64,000 nucleotides of DNA from Chiridota heheva (GCA_020152595.1 JAIGNY010000137.1:1-64000), one strand, 5' to 3'. Positions 1 through 12,606 are shown, counted from the stretch's first letter. Translations and numbers: made by a program. The notes: a model not told the origin generated them from the sequence alone.

Positions 1-192
1 AGCAGGAAAAGAATATGCATGATTTTTGTATTATTATTATAAATCCGTAAATGCAGATTTAATTTAACAGTTTACCAAGAAAATAAAAAATCACTTTACC
101 TTACCTGACTGACTAGGCAACAGCAGGTACCTGAGCTGTATTCCTTGCGTTTAAAAATTCAAACTAAGGATCATTGTATAGGAGTATAGAGT

Positions 193-410
193 AGGGTCAA
201 AATATGACAAACTATGACAATACCCCAAAAAATGCAAGTAAAGGTTTAATTGCTTACTGCACTATAAAGTCTAAAGAACATCGTATCAAAAATGTTCTTT
301 TCCAAAATCAGACCACCGCAAAGGGATTAATTATTACGTCATAAAATAGATGGCCCAAGTCTTAAACAATGTTATTATCCACCCATAGACGTTGATTTAA
401 ATAGTTGAAA
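193..410. repeat. Dispersed repeat, copy A
   Basis: This stretch aligns by eye with 14788-15375 in the same orientation. Both begin with AGGGTCAAAATATGACAA and share the block around TTACGTCATAAA and the CCCATAG...ACGTTGA block. Copy B carries about 350 extra bases after the first block, so one copy has an internal insertion or the other a deletion. The family is not recognised. Confidence 0.6.
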
Positions 411-856
411 AACTGTGAAAATTATCTTAAGAATTAATATCTAATTAAAATTAAAATTCTTAGCACACACAGAAGTGTCCCATATGTGACGTCATGAGGT
501 CATCTATGACGTCTTCAAATTGTTTTGTCTATTTTCCACCTTAGTGACTCATTCAAAAATTGATAATTTTTAACATGGGCATAACTTAATTTGATCCATG
601 TCCTAAAGTAATCATTGAATATTCACAGTTTGTTTGAATCACTTTTCTCTACCAAAGAAAGTAAAGAACTTTATTTTTGGAAAAAATTGAATCACAACTT
701 AATGTATTTCCTTGTTTTCTTTCATCTAAACTTTCGTTGAAAGATGTACATGCGGGAGTGGATTCGTTTAAGACAAATTTCTTTTGTGCACTGAAGGTTG
801 GTCAAGTAATTGTAAAACTACTACTGGTTGCGAGCAGTGGTATCATTATTTAATGG

Positions 857-862
857 TACCTA
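857..862. repeat. Candidate 6-bp target site duplication, left
   Basis: TACCTA here is repeated at 12607-12612, directly after the last base of the inverted element. Taking these as a target duplication makes the element start with AG and end with CT, the termini and duplication length known for Polintons. Confidence 0.55.
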
Positions 863-887
863 AGTAGTATAGAGGGTGCAGGATCAC

Positions 888-1290
888 CCAGGATCGGACC
901 TTGAGGATCAGCCCCAGGATCGGCCCTTGAGGATCAGCCCCAGGATCGGACCTTGAGGATCAGCCCCAGGATCGGCCCTTGAGGATCAGCCCCAGGATCG
1001 GACCTTGAGGATCAGCCCCAGGATCGGACCTTGAGGATCAGCCCCTCCAAGATCACCCCTTGAAGATCTACCGTCCAGGATCAACCCCTCGAGGATCACC
1101 CTCTAGGATCAACCCTCCAAGATCACCCCTTGAAGATCTACCGTCCAGGATCACCCCTCCAAGATTACCCTCTAGGATTACCTCTCCAAGATTACCCTTA
1201 AGGATTACCCCTCCACGATTACCCTCCAAGATCAGCCCTTAAGATCAGCCCTTAGATTACCCCTTCAGGATCACTCCTTCAGGATCGCTT
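888..1290. repeat. Terminal minisatellite, left end of element
   Basis: Tandem units of about 26 bp built on GGATCAGCCCCAGGATCGG and CCTTGA, grading inward into variants with AAGATCACCCCT and AGGATTACCC. The array is mirrored, with a different copy number, at the right end. The small ORF across it is a by-product of the repeat. Confidence 0.85.
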
Positions 1291-1393
1291 ATACCATCAG
1301 GGTTATTCGATAGAAAAATTAAAATCAAGGAAATTGAAAAGAATAAAAAAGAACACTGATTTTATGTGGTGGTAATGTATATTCTATGACACC

Positions 1394-1726
1394 TCAGAAA
1401 AATGATAAATACAACAACAATGGAATTCCAAGCAACATTAATCTTTTAAGATACATTTTACAGTCTCCTTTCTTTTGATCATGCATCCAAGCTTTCCAAT
1501 CACACGATTTTGTCATATCAGTGGCATCACAGCATGCAAAAAGTTCATTAAAGAGTTTTTCATTGGTATCTGCTAGCTGGTGTTGTCGACACAAATCTGC
1601 AATAAAGAGTGAAAGGATGATGATTTGGTATGGACTGACATTTTCACTATGCCCCAAAGCTTGTTTTGCTGCAGTCACTTTTATTCGCATCTTTAGGTTT
1701 AGAGTCAATTTATCTGGTTTCTTCAT
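1394..1726 (-). pseudogene. Unassigned Polinton-internal coding remnant
   Basis: An open stretch of about 110 codons with a basic N-terminus (MKKPDKLTLNLK) and a hydrophobic C-terminal tail. Its mirror copy lies at 11693-12025 on the plus strand. It sits between the terminal minisatellite and the integrase remnant. No family is recognised. It is described only as part of the fossil element. Confidence 0.5.
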
Positions 1727-1914
1727 TATTTAATGGTTTTACAACTTCAGGTAGCCTTTTAATCCACTCCTAACGAGTCGGAGCCGCGAGGCGACTCAAT
1801 GCAATGCCCACATGGAGGCTCGCCATTTCCTTAGCATACTTATGAAAGAATAAGCGTTTAGCTAAAGTTCTATTAAATCGCTCTGCAATCGCTTACGATC
1901 TATGGTCCCCAACT

Positions 1915-2400
1915 TCACCCCCTCTGAATATTAACATTGTGGTTTTTCAATAAAGTGTTAACACTAGCCATAAAATCTTTCCGTGGGTCAACCTTCTTGA
2001 TTATTTTTAGAAAGACCAACAGCCCCCTTTTGTAGATTTTCTTAAAAACATTAGCTACTTGAACTGCTGTTTTATCAGTAAGGGATTCAGCTTCCTTGTA
2101 CCTGTTCGCCACATCGACGACTGTAAGTGCATATTTGTAGGTTTTTCTACCAATTGTATCATGTGGCAAAAATAACAGATCGGCTTCATGCAAGTCATTA
2201 AGTTTTGCGCTGTTACTATTCACACTCGTTGACCGTGGAATATATTTTAAAGGAGCCCTATATATTTGCCACAAAGCTTGTTTTGTTGAATATTCCTTAG
2301 CGACTTTATCTGTAACTCTTGCTTGTTTAGCTAGTTTCTTTATTGCGGCATCTCCTTTCCACTTTCCAGTACTGCTATAGTAAATGTTTCTTAATTTGTT
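1915..2400 (-). pseudogene. Polinton integrase (rve) remnant, left arm
   Basis: The product contains the stretch DLLFLPHDTIGRK followed by YKYALTVVDVANRYKEAE. This is the hallmark catalytic-core segment of Polinton/Maverick integrases (retroviral-type DDE, rve fold), including the first catalytic aspartate region. A following KKIYKRG and VDP segment matches the same core. The role in an active element would be strand transfer of the element ends into target DNA. Here it is a broken fossil. The mirrored copy lies at 11040-11520 on the plus strand. Confidence 0.85.
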
Positions 2401-2700
2401 TTTTTGTTGTGTGATCTATTCTCTTTACTTTTTACAGATGTATTTTTAATTCCGAGTGTATGTATGGAGGAGGGTGAATTTCCTTTTCCTAGAACAATCT
2501 CAGTTTGTAATTTTAAGCTGTAAGTTTTTGTAGAATTTCCTCTATTTTTTTTAACATTTTTATCCTTTTCAATTAATTTTTCTTTTTGTGATTTTAGTAA
2601 TTGAGTAGTCCTGTTTTTGGTAGTCAAGTTATGCCTAATCTCTTCCTTCATTGCAGAAAACTTGTCAGATTCTCTCAAAGTTAATTCGAATTCTTCTTGG
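2391..2700 (-). pseudogene. Lysine-rich Polinton-internal remnant
   Basis: An open stretch of about 95 codons, very rich in Lys, Asn, Ser and Thr. It lies directly upstream, in transcription sense, of the integrase core, so it may represent the integrase N-terminal region or a separate basic protein. The mirror lies at about 10735-11030 on the plus strand. Function is not assigned. Confidence 0.4.
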
Positions 2701-3518
2701 CTTATAACACCATCTTGTAAGGCTTCTGAAATATAACTTGATATAGTATTCAGTTTAGAAATAGCTAGAACCTTAATCTCATTATGGTTTTGGCTTTCTT
2801 TATTAATTTTCGCGAAAAGTATTTAGAGAACATTACTCCGATGCCACAACTAAATGCAAACCCTTTCAAAATGATAAATATAGGCACTGTTACAACACCT
2901 GATAAAGACACGATTCCAATTGAACTGCTGCCACTTCTGCAGCATATTCTGCATAGTCTAATATATTAATAATTGTTTTATAATTTGTATGTAATGACTA
3001 GCCTTGATTTTTCTTTTCAATCTCCTTTTTGAATGTTTTTAATTGTTTGCAACCTGTATGCGTTTACGTTAGTGGGATTTTCTGGCAATTAAGGATAAAT
3101 ATTTGGATAATCTGGTTTTTCTTTCATAATTTATTTTTCAATATATTTCAATTTCGTAGCAAATATATTCTACGCCTCAATAAATTTACAATTTGTTTTC
3201 TTAGCACACACACCACATTAAAAGTATGTAGGAGTATCAAAATCAAATGCTTTATATTTTATTCCATCAGCACTAAGAAATACCATTGATTTAATTCATA
3301 ATTTCCAGCCCCCGTACTGCACGCGCGATTAGTGCCCTTAATTCTAAATCAAAAGTAGTAATACTTCCTCCGTAAGCCAAGACACGTTTCTGCATAAATC
3401 TTGGTTGCTTATATGCTCCATTCCATTCAATAGTTATATAATCATCTTCGTATGAATTAGTTTTATCATTTTCGGAGTTTGATATTTTTCCTGTACTTAT
3501 CTCTCCATATTTTTTTGT

Positions 3519-3767
3519 TTAAAGTATTTCAGTATTTACATATGTATTTAGCTCTGCCATTTTGTCATTGCCAAATTCTGGACCAAAGATACTCATTTTA
3601 TTTACATATATAAAAATTATGTTATTTCCAAAGTTAATATTACGGGTAGACCGTAGTTGTTGATTTCTTGTCCTTTGGAATCTTTTTATACTGAACTTAA
3701 ATTCACTAATTAGGCCTGGTATCAAAGGTTTTCCTTTGAGAACGCTGCTATAGAAATCAATATGCAT
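3519..3767 (-). pseudogene. Unassigned Polinton-internal remnant
   Basis: An open stretch of about 80 codons (starting MHIDFYSSVLKGKPLIPG). It lies in the middle of the arm, where Polintons usually carry structural genes, but I cannot assign it to a capsid family from sequence alone. The mirror lies at 9660-9904 on the plus strand. The surrounding 2784-4480 holds further short matching fragments with no recognisable domain. Confidence 0.4.
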
Positions 3768-4480
3768 ACTACTCCCAAAAGGTGTATCACCAGCAGGAAT
3801 AATTTCTAAAAGATTTGAGGATTTTCAAAAAGTTATCACTTGCGGAAATTTGATCGCAGTGTATATAAATAGTTTCAAATGATTGAAAACTGATCATTTC
3901 CTTCCAATGTGTTTTTCCATCTGCCAACCATCTATAATCCATACTAAATAAATCTGTTAATTAGATTTCTCTGGTGGAATCATGAAGGCTACTCGTTCTG
4001 TTTATCTGTTTACGTTAATTTTCATCCATGGAACTTGTCTGGTTATTATGTTATAAAGCTGCAGAATGTTATAAAGGCCAGCTTCTAATAGTATTTCCGT
4101 AATTTCTCCTTTGGAACATCATAATACCCTACCCAATATATAACTGATTTTACGATTATGGAACTCTCTTTGAATTTCGATTGCCAATAGGTTGCTCTAA
4201 TATTATTGGTTAATCAAAAGTTTTTATTTCAAATGTATAATGCATTTTTATTTTATATCAAAAGATAAATTACATTATTTCCAATATAATTTCGAGGAAT
4301 TTTTCAAAAATAAATAAAGTAAACACCGTATTTAAACCTGGAGTTAGTGAAACAGAATTTACACAGCAGGGTATAAGTATAGTAATATACATATCTGATA
4401 GTAAGAGTTTCGCGCTACTTTTCCGAATATTTTGAGAAATACAAGTCACCTCATGTTACATCTGATAAAATTGTTAATTT

Positions 4481-4684
4481 GTGGAAACGTCAGCCAATGA
4501 GCTTTTGGCAAAATCAATTAAATTGTGTTACACGGATGGCGACAACGGGTTTGGGATATCTTATGTACATCTAAATCATGATAATCCTTTAATCAAAACT
4601 GTTTATAGATTTCAGATTATTAAAAGAAATGGGCTGTCCTACTCCATTTCAAAAATTATTGGTAGGTTTTCGAGAACAAGATAG
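4481..4684 (+). pseudogene. Unassigned Polinton-internal remnant
   Basis: An open stretch of about 67 codons starting METSANELLAKSIKLCYTDG, mirrored at 8725-8943 on the minus strand. No domain is recognised. It lies upstream of the next remnant on the same strand. Confidence 0.4.
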
Positions 4685-5067
4685 ATATCTCTGCCTATAA
4701 AAATATGTGGACAGTTTCGTGTTTCACCCCATTCCATGTGGAACAACACGAAGATAATTACAGCAATGGGTAGGAACTGCTTACCATTATGCTGGTGGTA
4801 AGTCACTCCAGTGCCTGACAATGATTATGATAATTCTAGCTTAAACAACCCGTATGATAAATGGAATGAATATACGACTGCTACAGAGATGAGTTTTGGT
4901 GATCATCCATTTAAGTATACTGTTGCATATATAGCTCAAGAGTGTAAGTAGTGCTTAGAAAGGATTTATTTTCGATAAAGGTAAATAAATATACGATGGG
5001 GATGAGGAGATGTATCATGTCATCGGAGGATCTGATGGATTTATAGATATCGGCGTAGAAAGGATCA

Positions 5068-5410
5068 ATGATTCTATCCGAACATATATTTATGCGAGGA
5101 GCCCAAGTTCAGACAAAAACAAGCATGCTCGCTCCAGGGACCGGAACTGATGCGCGACGACAATTTCTGAATATTGTTGAAGATTGTATTACCTCACCTG
5201 TTGATTTACAAGGCAGCATAGATCGCTATGAAGATTGTTTGCAATATGCACGAAGTAGTCTAAACTTCATGCTTGGGAAGACCTGTACCTTATAACTTCG
5301 GATATGAATCTACGCATTGGAAAATACGAAGGCTATAATAACAACAACAATCAAATAGCGGAATTATCAGAGATGAAGGCAATTAGTTTAGGTTTTATCC
5401 CACATGTTAA
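5068..5410 (+). pseudogene. Unassigned Polinton-internal remnant
   Basis: Coding-like sequence beginning MILSEHIFMRGAQVQTKTSM. The mirror copy at 7990-8355 is the longer open version (about 121 codons). Position and lack of enzyme motifs would suit a structural protein of the element, but this is inference and no family is claimed. Confidence 0.45.
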
Positions 5411-5760
5411 TTCTGAACAGCGACGCGGATGATCGGGGGATCGGGGGGACTCGAGGGAGCCATAGTCGTGCCAGTGCCCGCCCCGGAGCCTCGCGACTCA
5501 AGGGAGCCGGCAGGTGACTCAGCCTCGCGACCAAAGGGAGAGGGCAAGTGACTCGAGGGAACCGGCAGACGACTCAAGCGAACCGGCAGGCATGCAGTAA
5601 ATCGTGAAAATGAAAAAGGTAGCCCTAATTGTTGGAATTCTAACCATCGCTGGAATTGGTTATATGCTTTATGAGGTACTAAGATGATACTTCTTTTTGT
5701 AGATACATACAAATCAAAAACCCTACACCCAGTAACGAGAGTCCAGACATGTTCAGCTAG

Positions 5761-6072
5761 TCATCCAACAGAACCGCTTAGCTGATGAAATAAGCACGAT
5801 GCCGCGGCTCCGATGATGCTCGGAAGCACCTTTAACGCCCTTACTCCTAATTTTTGAAAATATCTCAAAGATGTTTTAATTGATCTTTTATCCATTGTTT
5901 TACATTTGTATCTGGTGTGGGCTCTGACTGGGCCTGGGTGCAGGCTCCGGACTAGGAGTACCACCGCGAATGCCAGCAATAATAGATGTGACATGATTAC
6001 AACAGTTTGCCTTGTGTCTTCAATGGCCAAATGATTTTTCATTTTCCGATATGATTCAATTTCTGTGTCCAT
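5761..6072 (-). pseudogene. Small hydrophobic-segment protein remnant of the element
   Basis: About 103 codons with one strongly hydrophobic segment (SHLLLLAFAVVLLVRSLH) near residue 28, suggesting a membrane-spanning helix, followed by a basic stretch. The mirror lies at about 7353-7668 on the plus strand. Polintons carry small hydrophobic proteins, but this one cannot be assigned. Confidence 0.4.
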
Positions 6073-6123
6073 AAGTTTCAGACACTTTTATTTGTAAAAA
6101 TGTAATTAAAAATTTTATAAATT

Positions 6124-6318
6124 ATGGAAGAAGGAATTGAATTAGAAGATTCTACTCCAGAGTTAAAAGATTTTTATGATTTTGAGTATCATGAGGACTA
6201 TACCTTTGATAAAGAAAGCGATCTTGGTAGACTCCTAAATACTTCAAGAGAATATCAAGAACGACTTGATATGCAGAGTTTATCAGTAAAACAAATTGAA
6301 TTATCAAAACCAAAGTAG
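6124..6318 (+). pseudogene. Acidic short protein remnant, innermost in the left arm
   Basis: Starts MEEGIELEDSTPELKDFYDF and is strongly acidic. It reads toward the spacer, with its mirror at 7091-7300 on the minus strand. Both copies run to the inner edge of the palindrome. No family is recognised. Confidence 0.4.
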
Positions 6319-6409
6319 ATGCATTTTATAATTCTGTTGAAGTAAATTATAAACTGAAACCAACTTTTATTGCATATGGAAAATTTACATATGATGGTGG
6401 AAAATTTTA

Positions 6410-7012
6410 CAATGGAAAACATCTGCGTCATCAAGTAAATACACTTCGTTACCTACGAACTTTATGACAATTTTTTTTAACAATGGCTCTTCCTATATTT
6501 TTGACAATGGTTCTATTATTGTCATTTTCTGAGGTTAAAGAGAGTGATAATTTTGTGGTTCCCGGCACTATAACATCATCAGAGCCTAAAATTGGAAACT
6601 GCACCGTTAATAGTTGATTCAAATCAATTGTACCTAGATTATTTACTTGTTCTCCTCTTGTCCAAGTTAAAGCTTCATCTAATGCTAACAGCTCACAAAG
6701 GGAAGCCCTTCAGTTTGAATTGATGCTTCTTTTACACCTATAAGTTCAATTAATTTTTCTATTATCTGTTCAACACTATGAGCAGTTTGTGGCAAATCAT
6801 GCATGGGTATTTCTTCTGGTTGTGTGTGGACTAATGGTTGGCTTATGTTGTTAATCTCCGCTCGAACCTTTGGATTAATCTTGGTGGTGAGTTGGTAATC
6901 GGTAATCTTTAGATCACCTTTTATGATGTCAGTGCCGTATTTTTCTCTTCAACGTACTTAGTGATAACAATTTTGAGGAGTCATTTTTATAGGTAGGTTT
7001 ATAGGTAAGAAA
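6410..7012. other. Central spacer of the palindrome
   Basis: Single-copy sequence between the arms. The inverted match stops near 6410 on the left and near 7012 on the right. The minus strand holds an open stretch with low-complexity content but no recognisable domain. It probably continues the acidic remnant of the right arm, so the spacer looks like unpaired element sequence rather than foreign DNA. Confidence 0.5.
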
Positions 7013-7090
7013 TAAAATTTTCCACCATCATATGTAAATTTTCCATATGCAAGAAAAGTTGGTTTCAGTTTATAATTTACTTCAACAGAA

Positions 7091-7300
7091 TTATAAAATG
7101 CATCTACTTTGGTTTTTTGATAATTCAATTTGTTTTACTGATAAACTCTGCATATCAAGTCGTTCTTGATATTCTCTTGAAGTATTTAGGAGTCTACCAA
7201 GATCGCTTTCTTTATCAAAGGTATAGTCCTCATGATACTCAAAATCATAAAAATCTTTTAACTCTGGAGTAGAATCTTCTAATTCAATTCCTTCTTCCAT
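7091..7300 (-). pseudogene. Acidic short protein remnant, right-arm copy
   Basis: Mirror of the 6124-6318 remnant, with nearly identical sequence. It faces the left copy across the spacer. Confidence 0.4.
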
Positions 7301-7989
7301 AATTTATAAATTTTTTAATTACATTTTTTACAAATAAAAGTGTCTGAAACTTATGGACACAGAAATTGAATCCTTATCGGAAAATGAAAAATCATTTGGC
7401 CATTGAAGACACAAGGCAAACTGTTGTAATCATGTCACATCTATTATTGCTGGCATTCGCGGTGGTACTCCTAGTCCGGAGCCTGCACCCAGGCCCAGTC
7501 CAGAGCCCACACCAGATACAAATGTAAAACAATGGATAAAAGATCAATTAAAACATCTTGAGATATTTTCAAAAAATTAGGAGTAAGGGCGTTAAAGGTG
7601 CTTCCGAGCATCATCGGAGCCGCGGCATCGTGCTTATTTCATCAGCTAAGCGGTTCTGTTGGATGACTAGCTGAACATGTCTGGACTCTCGTTACTGGGT
7701 GTAGGGTTTTGATTTGTATGTATCTACAAAAAGAAGTATCATCTTAGTACCTCATAAAGCATATAACCAATTCCAGCGATGGTTAGAATTCCAACAATTA
7801 GGGCTACCTTTTCATTTTCACGATTTACTGCATGCCTGCCGGTTCGCTTGAGTCGTCTGCCGGTTCCCTCGAGTCACTTGCCCTCTCCCTTTGGTCGCGA
7901 GGCTGAGTCACCTGCCGGCTCCCTTGAGTCGCGAGGCTCAGGGCGGGCACTGGCACGACTATGGCTCCCTCGAGTCCCCCGATCCCCGA

Positions 7990-8355
7990 TCATCCGCGTC
8001 GCTGTTCAGAATTAACATGTGGGATAAAACCTAAACTAATTGCCTTCATCTCTGATAATTCCGCTATTTGATTGTTGTTGTTATTATAGCCTTCGTATTT
8101 TCCAATGCGTAGATTCATATCCGAAGTTATAAGGTACAGGTCTTCCCCAAGCATGACGTTTAGACTACTTCGTGCATATTGCAAACAATCTTCATAGCGA
8201 TCTATGCTGCCTTGTAAATCAACAGGTGAGGTAATACAATCTTCAACAATATTCAGAAATTGTCGTCGCGCATCAGTTCCGGTCCCTGGAGCGAGCATGC
8301 TTGTTTTTGTCTGAACTTGGGCTCCTCGCATAAATATATGTTCGGATAGAATCAT
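7990..8355 (-). pseudogene. Unassigned Polinton-internal remnant, right-arm copy
   Basis: About 121 open codons, the longest surviving version of the 5068-5410 remnant. It includes an asparagine run. No family is recognised. Confidence 0.45.
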
Positions 8356-11039
8356 TGATCCTTTCTACGCCGATATCTATAAATCCATCAGATCCTCCGA
8401 TGACATGATACATCTCCTCATCCCCATCGTATATTTATTTACCTTTATCGAAAATAAATCCTTTCTAAGCACTACTTACACTCTTGAGCTATATATGCAA
8501 CAGTATACTTAAATGGATGATCACCAAAACTCATCTCTGTAGCAGTCGTATATTCATTCCATTTATCATACGGGTTGTTTAAGCTAGAATTATCATAATC
8601 ATTGTCAGGCACTGAGTGACTTACCACCAGCATAATGGTAAGCAGTTCCCTACCCATTGCTGTAATTATCTTCGTGTTGTTCCACATGGAATGGGGTGAA
8701 ACACGAAACTGTCCACATATATTTTTATAGGCAGAGATATCTATCTTGTTCTCGAAAACCTACCAATAATTTTGAAATGGAGTAGGACAGCCCATTTCTT
8801 TTAATAATCTGAAATCTATAAACAGTTTTGATTAAAGGATTATCATGATTTAGATGTACATAAGATATCCCAAACCCGTTGTCGCCATCCGTGTAACACA
8901 ATTTAATTGATTTTGCCAAAAGCTCATTGGCTGACGTTTCCACAAATTAACAATTTTATCAGATGTAACATGAGGTGACTTGTATTTCTCAAAAATATTC
9001 GGAAAAGTAGCGCGGAAACTCTTACTATCAGATATGTATATTACTATACTTATACCCTGCTGTGTAAATTTGTTTCACTAACTCCAGGTTTAAATACGGT
9101 GTTTACTTTATTTATTTTGAAAAATTCCTCGAAATTATATTGGAAATAATGTAATTTATCTTTTTGATATAAAATAAAAATGCATTATACATTTGAAATA
9201 AAAACTTTTGATTAACCAATAATATTAGAGCAACCTATTGGCAATCGAAATTCAAAGAGAGTTCCATAATCGTAAAATCAGTTATATATTGGGTAGGGTA
9301 TTATGATGTTCCAAAGGGAGAAATTACGGAAATACTATTAGAAGCTGGCCTTTATAACATTCTGCAGCTTTATAACATAATAACCAGACAAGTTCCATGG
9401 ATGAAAATTAACGTAAACAGATAAACAGAACGAGTAGCCTTCATGATTCCACCAGAGAAATCTAATTAACAGATTTATTTAGTATGGATTATAGATGGTT
9501 GGCAGATGGAAAACACATTGAAGGAAATGATCAGTTTTCAATCATTTGAAACTATTTATATACACTGCGATCAAATTTCCGCAAGTGATAACTTTTTGGA
9601 AAATCCTCAAATCTTTTAGAAATTATTCCTGCTGGTGATACACCTTTTGGGAGTAGTATGCATATTGATTTCTATAGCAGCGTTCTCAAAGGAAAACCTT
9701 TGATACCAGGCCTAATTAGTGAATTTAAGTTCAGTATAAAAGATTCCAAAGGACAAGAAATCAACAACTACGGTCTACCGTAATATTAACTTTGGAAATA
9801 ACATAATTTTTATATATGTAAATAAAATGAGTATCTTTGGTCCAGAATTTGGCAATGACAAAATGGCAGAGCTAAATACATATGTAAATACTGAAATACT
9901 TTAAACAAAAAAATATGGAGAGATAAGTACAGGAAAATATCAAACTCCGAAAATGATAAAACTAATTCATACGAAGATGATTATATAACTATTGAATGGA
10001 ATGGAGCATATAAGCAACCAAGATTTATGCAGAAACGTGTCTTGGCTTACGGAGGAAGTATTACTACTTTTGGATTTAGAATTAAGGGCACTAATCGCGC
10101 GTGCAGTACGGGGGCTGGAAATTATGAATTAAATCAATGGTGTTTCTTAGTGCTGATGGAATAAAATATAAAGCATTTGATTTTGATACTCCTACATACT
10201 TTTAATGTGGTGTGTGTGCTAAGAAAACAAATTGTAAATTTATTGGAGGCGTAGAATATATTTGCTATGAAATTGAAATATATTGAAAAATAAATTATGA
10301 AAAAAAAAACCAGATTATCCAAATATTTATCCTTAATTGCCAGAAAATCCCACTAACGTAAACGCATACAGGTTGCAAACAATTAAAAACATTCAAAAGG
10401 AGATTGAAAAGAAAAATCAAGGCTAGTCATTACATACAAATTATAAAAACAATTATTAATATATTAGACTATGCAGAATATGCTGCAGAAGTGGCAGCAG
10501 TTCAATTGGAATCGTGTCTTTATCAGGTGTTGTAACAGTGCCTATATTTATCATTTTGAAAGGGTTTGCATTTAGTTGTGGCATCGGAGTAATGTTCTCT
10601 AAATACTTTTCATGAAAATTAATAAAGAAAGCCAAAACCATAATGAGATTAAGGTTCTAGCTATTTCTAAACTGAATACTATATCAAGTTATATTTCAGA
10701 AGCCTTACAAGATGGTGTTATAAGCCAAGAAGAATTGAATTAACTTTGAGAGAATCTGACAAGTTTTCTGCAATGAAGGAAGAGATTAGGCATAACTTGA
10801 CTACCAAAAACAGGACTACTCAATTACTAAAATCACAAAAAGAAAAATTAATTGAAAAGGATAAAAATGTAAAAAAATAGAGGAAATTCTACAAAAACTT
10901 ACAGCTTAAAAATTACAAACTGAGATTGTTCTAGGAAAAGGAAATTCACCCTCCTCCATACATACACTCGGAATTAAAAATACGTCTGTAAAAAGTAAAG
11001 AGAATAGATCACACAACAAAAAACAAATTAAGAAACATT

Positions 11040-11520
11040 TACTATAGCAGTACTGGAAAGTGGAAAGGAGATGCTGCAACAAAGAAACTAGCTAAACAAG
11101 CAAGAGTTACAGATAAAGTCGCTAAGGAATATTCAACAAAACAAGCTTTGTGGCAAATATATAGGGCTCCTTTAAAATATATTCCACGGTCAACGAGTGT
11201 GAATAGTAACAGCGCAAAACTTAATGACTTGCATGAAGCCGATCTGTTATTTTTGCCACATGATACAATTGGTAGAAAAACCTACAAATATGCACTTACA
11301 GTCGTCGATGTGGCGAACAGGTACAAGGAAGCTGAATCCCTTACTGATAAAAACAGCAGTTCAAGTAGCTAATGTTTTTAAGAAAATCTACAAAAGGGGG
11401 CTGTTGGTCTTTCTAAAAATAATCAAGAAGGTTGACCCACGGAAAGATTTTATGGCTAGTGTTAACACTTTATTGAAAACCACAATGTTAATATTCAGAG
11501 GGGTGAAGTTGGGACCATAG
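11040..11520 (+). pseudogene. Polinton integrase (rve) remnant, right arm
   Basis: Mirror copy of the integrase at 1915-2400. It has the same DLLFLPHD and YKYALTVVDVANRYKEAE core and the same upstream KQALWQIYRAPLKYIPR segment. The two integrase copies point outward, each transcribed toward its own element end. Broken. Confidence 0.85.
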
Positions 11521-12124
11521 ATCGTAAGCGATTGCAGAGCGATTTAATAGAACTTTAGCTAAACGCTTATTCTTTCATAAGTATGCTAAGGAAATGGCGA
11601 GCCTCCATGTGGGCATTGCATTGAGTCGCCTCGCGGCTCCGACTCGTTAGAGTGGATTAAAAGGCTACCTGAAGTTGTAAAACCATTAAATAATGAAGAA
11701 ACCAGATAAATTGACTCTAAACCTAAAGATGCGATTAAAAGTGACTGCAGCAAAACAAGCTTTGGGGCATAGTGAAAATGTCAGTCCATACCAAATCATC
11801 ATCCTTTCACTCTTTATTGCAGATTTGTGTCGACAACACCAGCTAGCAGATACCAATGAAAAACTCTTTAATGAACTTTTGCATGCTGTGATGCCACTGA
11901 TATGACAAAAATCGTGTGATTGGAAAGCTTGGATGCATGATCAAAAGAAAGGAGACTGTAAAATGTATCTTAAAAAGATTAATGTTGCTTGGAATTCCAT
12001 TGTTGTTGTATTTATCATTTTTCTGAGTGTGTCATAGAATATACATTACCACCACATAAAATCAGTGTTCTTTTTATTCTTTTCAATTTCCTTGATTTTA
12101 ATTTTTTCTATCGAATAACCCTGA

Positions 12125-12606
12125 TGGTATAAGCGATCCTGAAGGAGTGATCCTGAAGGGGTAATCTTAAGGGCTGATCTTAAGGGCTGATCTTGAGGGG
12201 TAATTGGAGGGGGTAATCCTTAAGGTAATCTTGGAGAGGTAATCCTAGAGGGGTAATCTTGGAGGGGTGATCCTGGACGGTAGATCTTCAAGGGGTGATC
12301 TTGGAGGGGTTGATCCTAGAGGGGTGATCTCGAGGGGCTGATCTCAAGGCTCATCTGGGGTGATCTTGGGGTGATCCTCAAGGTCCGATCCTGGGCTGAT
12401 CTCAAGGTCGATCCTGGGGCTGGTCTGATCCTCAAGGTCTGATCCTGGGGCTGATCCTCAAGGTCCGATCCTGGGGCTGATCTCAAGGTCCGATCCTGGG
12501 GCTGATCCTCAAGGTCCGATCCTGGGGCTGATCTCAAGGTCCGATCCTGGGGCTGATCCTCAAGGTCCGATCCTGGGGCTGATCCTCAAGGTCCGATCCT
12601 GGGGCT
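12125..12606. repeat. Terminal minisatellite, right end of element
   Basis: Reverse-complement counterpart of the left-end minisatellite (units built on GGTCCGATCCTGGGGCTGAT). It runs up to the CT terminus, has more copies of the GATCC-type unit than the left end, and is followed at once by TACCTA. Confidence 0.85.

Larger units (their letters stand above)
1..862. other. Non-coding flank left of the Polinton element
   Basis: No coding region is supported. The stretch is AT-rich and holds one copy of a dispersed repeat (listed separately) and a full CRE-like TGACGTCA at 487-494, followed by AGGTCA at 497-502 and a second TGACGTC at 508-514. Confidence 0.6.
863..12606. mobile_element. Polinton/Maverick-derived palindromic element (fossil)
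   Basis: Two inverted arms (about 863-6409 and 7013-12606) read as near-identical reverse complements around a spacer of about 600 bp. Each arm carries the same set of coding remnants, including a clear Polinton-type integrase. The ends hold matching 26-bp minisatellites, and TACCTA flanks both sides. No protein-primed DNA polymerase B, packaging ATPase or protease was recognised, so this is a partial, non-autonomous derivative with giant inverted repeats or a head-to-head fold-back. It is broken, with several interruptions per arm. The high identity between arms suggests that the palindrome formed recently, or was homogenised, relative to the decay of its genes. A fold-back assembly artefact is an alternative. 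Confidence 0.82.

Noticed and set aside
2784-2969. Plus-strand ORF inside the left Polinton arm (mirrored at 10456-10641)
   Set aside because: It is conserved between arms only because the arms are copies of each other. Composition and position do not support a gene separate from the element.
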